In this document: in pieces, positions 62,816 to 64,000 of the stretch
Position numbering within the stretch: position 1 is the first letter of the stretch
How the letters are laid out: each line of letters starts with the position of its first letter
NCBI GenBank assembly: GCA_964016885.1
Contig: OZ024759.1
Coordinates: 4,840,546-4,904,545 of the forward strand
DNA from: Eledone cirrhosa
Lineage: Eukaryota > Mollusca > Cephalopoda > Octopoda > Eledonidae
DNA length: 64,000 nt
Direction of reading: 5' to 3'
Made by a program: the position numbers and the translations under genes
Notes under the pieces: generated by a model
The model's input: only the letters and a program-made list of their open reading frames with translations
Databases searched by the model: none
What the model was told of the DNA's origin: nothing

Positions 62816-64000
62816 TTGTGTGAGGTCAGCTGTTATCACCTCATCCCAGGTCTTCCTACTTCATATCTTCCATCAATTGTGTGAGGTCAGCTTTTATCAC
62901 CTCATCCCAGGTCTTCCTACTCCATAGCTTCCATCAATTGTGTCAGGTCAGCTATTATCACCTCATCCTAGGTCTTCCTACTTCATAGCTTCCATCAATT
63001 GTGTGAGGTCAGCTTTTATCACCTCATCCCAGGTCTTCCTACTTCATAGCTTCCATCAATTGTGTCAGGTCAGCTGTTATCAACCCATCCCAGGTCTTCC
63101 TTCTCTATAGCTTCCATCAATTGTGTCAGGTCAGCTTTTATCACCTCATCCCAGGTCTTCCTACTTCATAGCTTCCATCAATTGTGTCAGGTCAGCTTTT
63201 ATCACCTCATCCCAGGTCTTCCTACTTCATAGCTTCCATCAATTGTGTCAGGTCAGCTATTATCACCTCATCCCAGGTCTTCCTACTTCATAGCTTCCAT
63301 CAATTGTGTCAGGTCAGCTTTTATCACCTCATCCCAGGTCTTCCTACTTCATAGCTTCCATCAATTGTGTCAGGTCAGCTTTTATCACCTCATCCCAGGT
63401 CTTCCTACTTCATAGCTTCCATCAATTGTGTCAGGTCAGCTTTTATCACCTCATCCCAGGTCTTCCTACTTCATAGCTTCCATCAATTGTGTCAGGTCAG
63501 CTATTATCACCTCATCCCAGGTCTTCCTACTTCGTAGCTTCCATCAATTGTGTCAGGTCAGCTTTTATCACCTCATCCCAGGTCTTCCTACTTCATAGCT
63601 TCCATCAATTGTGTAAGGTCAGCTTTTATCACCTCATCCCAGGTCTTCCTACTTCATAGCTTCCATCAATTGTGTCAGGTCAGCTTTTATCACCTCATCC
63701 CAGGTCTTCCTACTCTATAGCTTCCATCAATTGTGTAAAGTCAGCTTTTATCACCTCATCCCAGGTCTTCCTACTTCATAGCTTCCATCAATTGTGTCAG
63801 GTCAGCTTTTATCACCTCAAACTAGGTCTTCCTACTCCATAGCTTCCATCAATTGTGTGAGGTCAGCTTTTATCACCTCAAACCAGGTCTTTTTACTCCA
63901 TAGGTTCCATCAATTGTGTAAGGTCAGCTTTTATCACCTCATCCCAAGTCTTCCTACTTCATTGCTTCCATCAATTGTGTCAGGTCAGCTTTTATCACCT
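62795..64000 (-). repeat. 61-bp tandem array derived from RTE C-terminal coding sequence
   Basis: About 20 copies to the window edge: CAATTGTGTCAGGTCAGCTT, TTATCACCTCATCCCAGGTC and TTCCTACTTCATAGCTTCCAT. In reverse the unit reads IDGSYEVGRP, then WDEVIKADLT after a small deletion, which matches IDGSYGVGKPRKTWDDLINS of the RTE copies. The 61-bp length breaks the frame, so it is non-coding. It continues beyond the window. Confidence 0.9.

Overview
The window looks like a piece of a coleoid cephalopod genome, most likely an octopus. The evidence is the sequence style: many tRNA-headed SINEs of the types known from squid and octopus, RTE-like LINEs, hAT- and piggyBac-type non-autonomous elements, long tandem arrays, and one gene split into small phase 1-1 exons by long repeat-filled introns. 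There is no bacterial or viral gene organisation. All calls come from reading the sequence; none was tested against a database.

The only host gene I can support is on the minus strand, from about 49516 down to 1374, and it probably continues beyond both window edges. In transcript order it has: a possible lectin-like exon (49367-49516); an EGF exon (48101-48244); a two-exon fucolectin/F5-8C-like galactose-binding domain (47212-47469 and 43119-43307); then a long run of eight-cysteine EGF modules, almost all 138 bp (40201, 38057, 35186, 32078, 26376, 25505, 25141, 24220, 19034, 9956, 6189, 1374). Every exon starts and ends in phase 1, so modules can be added, lost or skipped without changing frame. 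Several copies are damaged: a 1-nt deletion, a 4-nt deletion, a GG in place of the AG acceptor, and an internal partial duplication. The architecture resembles MEGF10/scavenger-receptor-like proteins and the lectin+EGF receptor phosphatases of molluscs. No membrane or catalytic exon lies in the window, so the family is left open.

The introns hold repeats that started as ordinary elements and then grew arrays from an internal segment. From left to right: a 54-bp array made from the end of an EGF exon (1-1290); a 61-bp array made from a LINE C-terminal coding segment (1871-5320); 48-bp arrays with an internal inverted repeat (6600-9950, 18841-19020, 23015-23935); two hAT-like elements with identical 8-bp target duplications, each filled with a 31-bp array (10202-18478 and 19280-22648); a 48-bp array from a SINE/LINE tail (24590-24990); CAC/CAT and 51-bp arrays (35336-38035); and 73/72-bp arrays inside piggyBac-like MITEs (40788-41450, 43543-45207). 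To the right lie a 49-bp array (61474-61918) and a 61-bp array made from an RTE coding segment (62795 to the window end).

Mobile elements are dense. There are three RTE-like LINE copies (27262-31162 minus, 51068-54397 plus, 59751-61340 minus), all with a stop codon just before the reverse-transcriptase YADD motif, and a second LINE lineage (33834-35095 minus). A Ty3/gypsy element with CsRn1-like features (54934-59041) has lost most of gag and the protease. Two long palindromes (32503-32684 and 32834-33160) and a nested hAT element (45953-47132) are also present. To the right of 49.6 kb I find no host gene. The long repeat ORFs (622, 430, 416 residues and others) are best read as by-products of arrays, many with periods divisible by three, and not as proteins.
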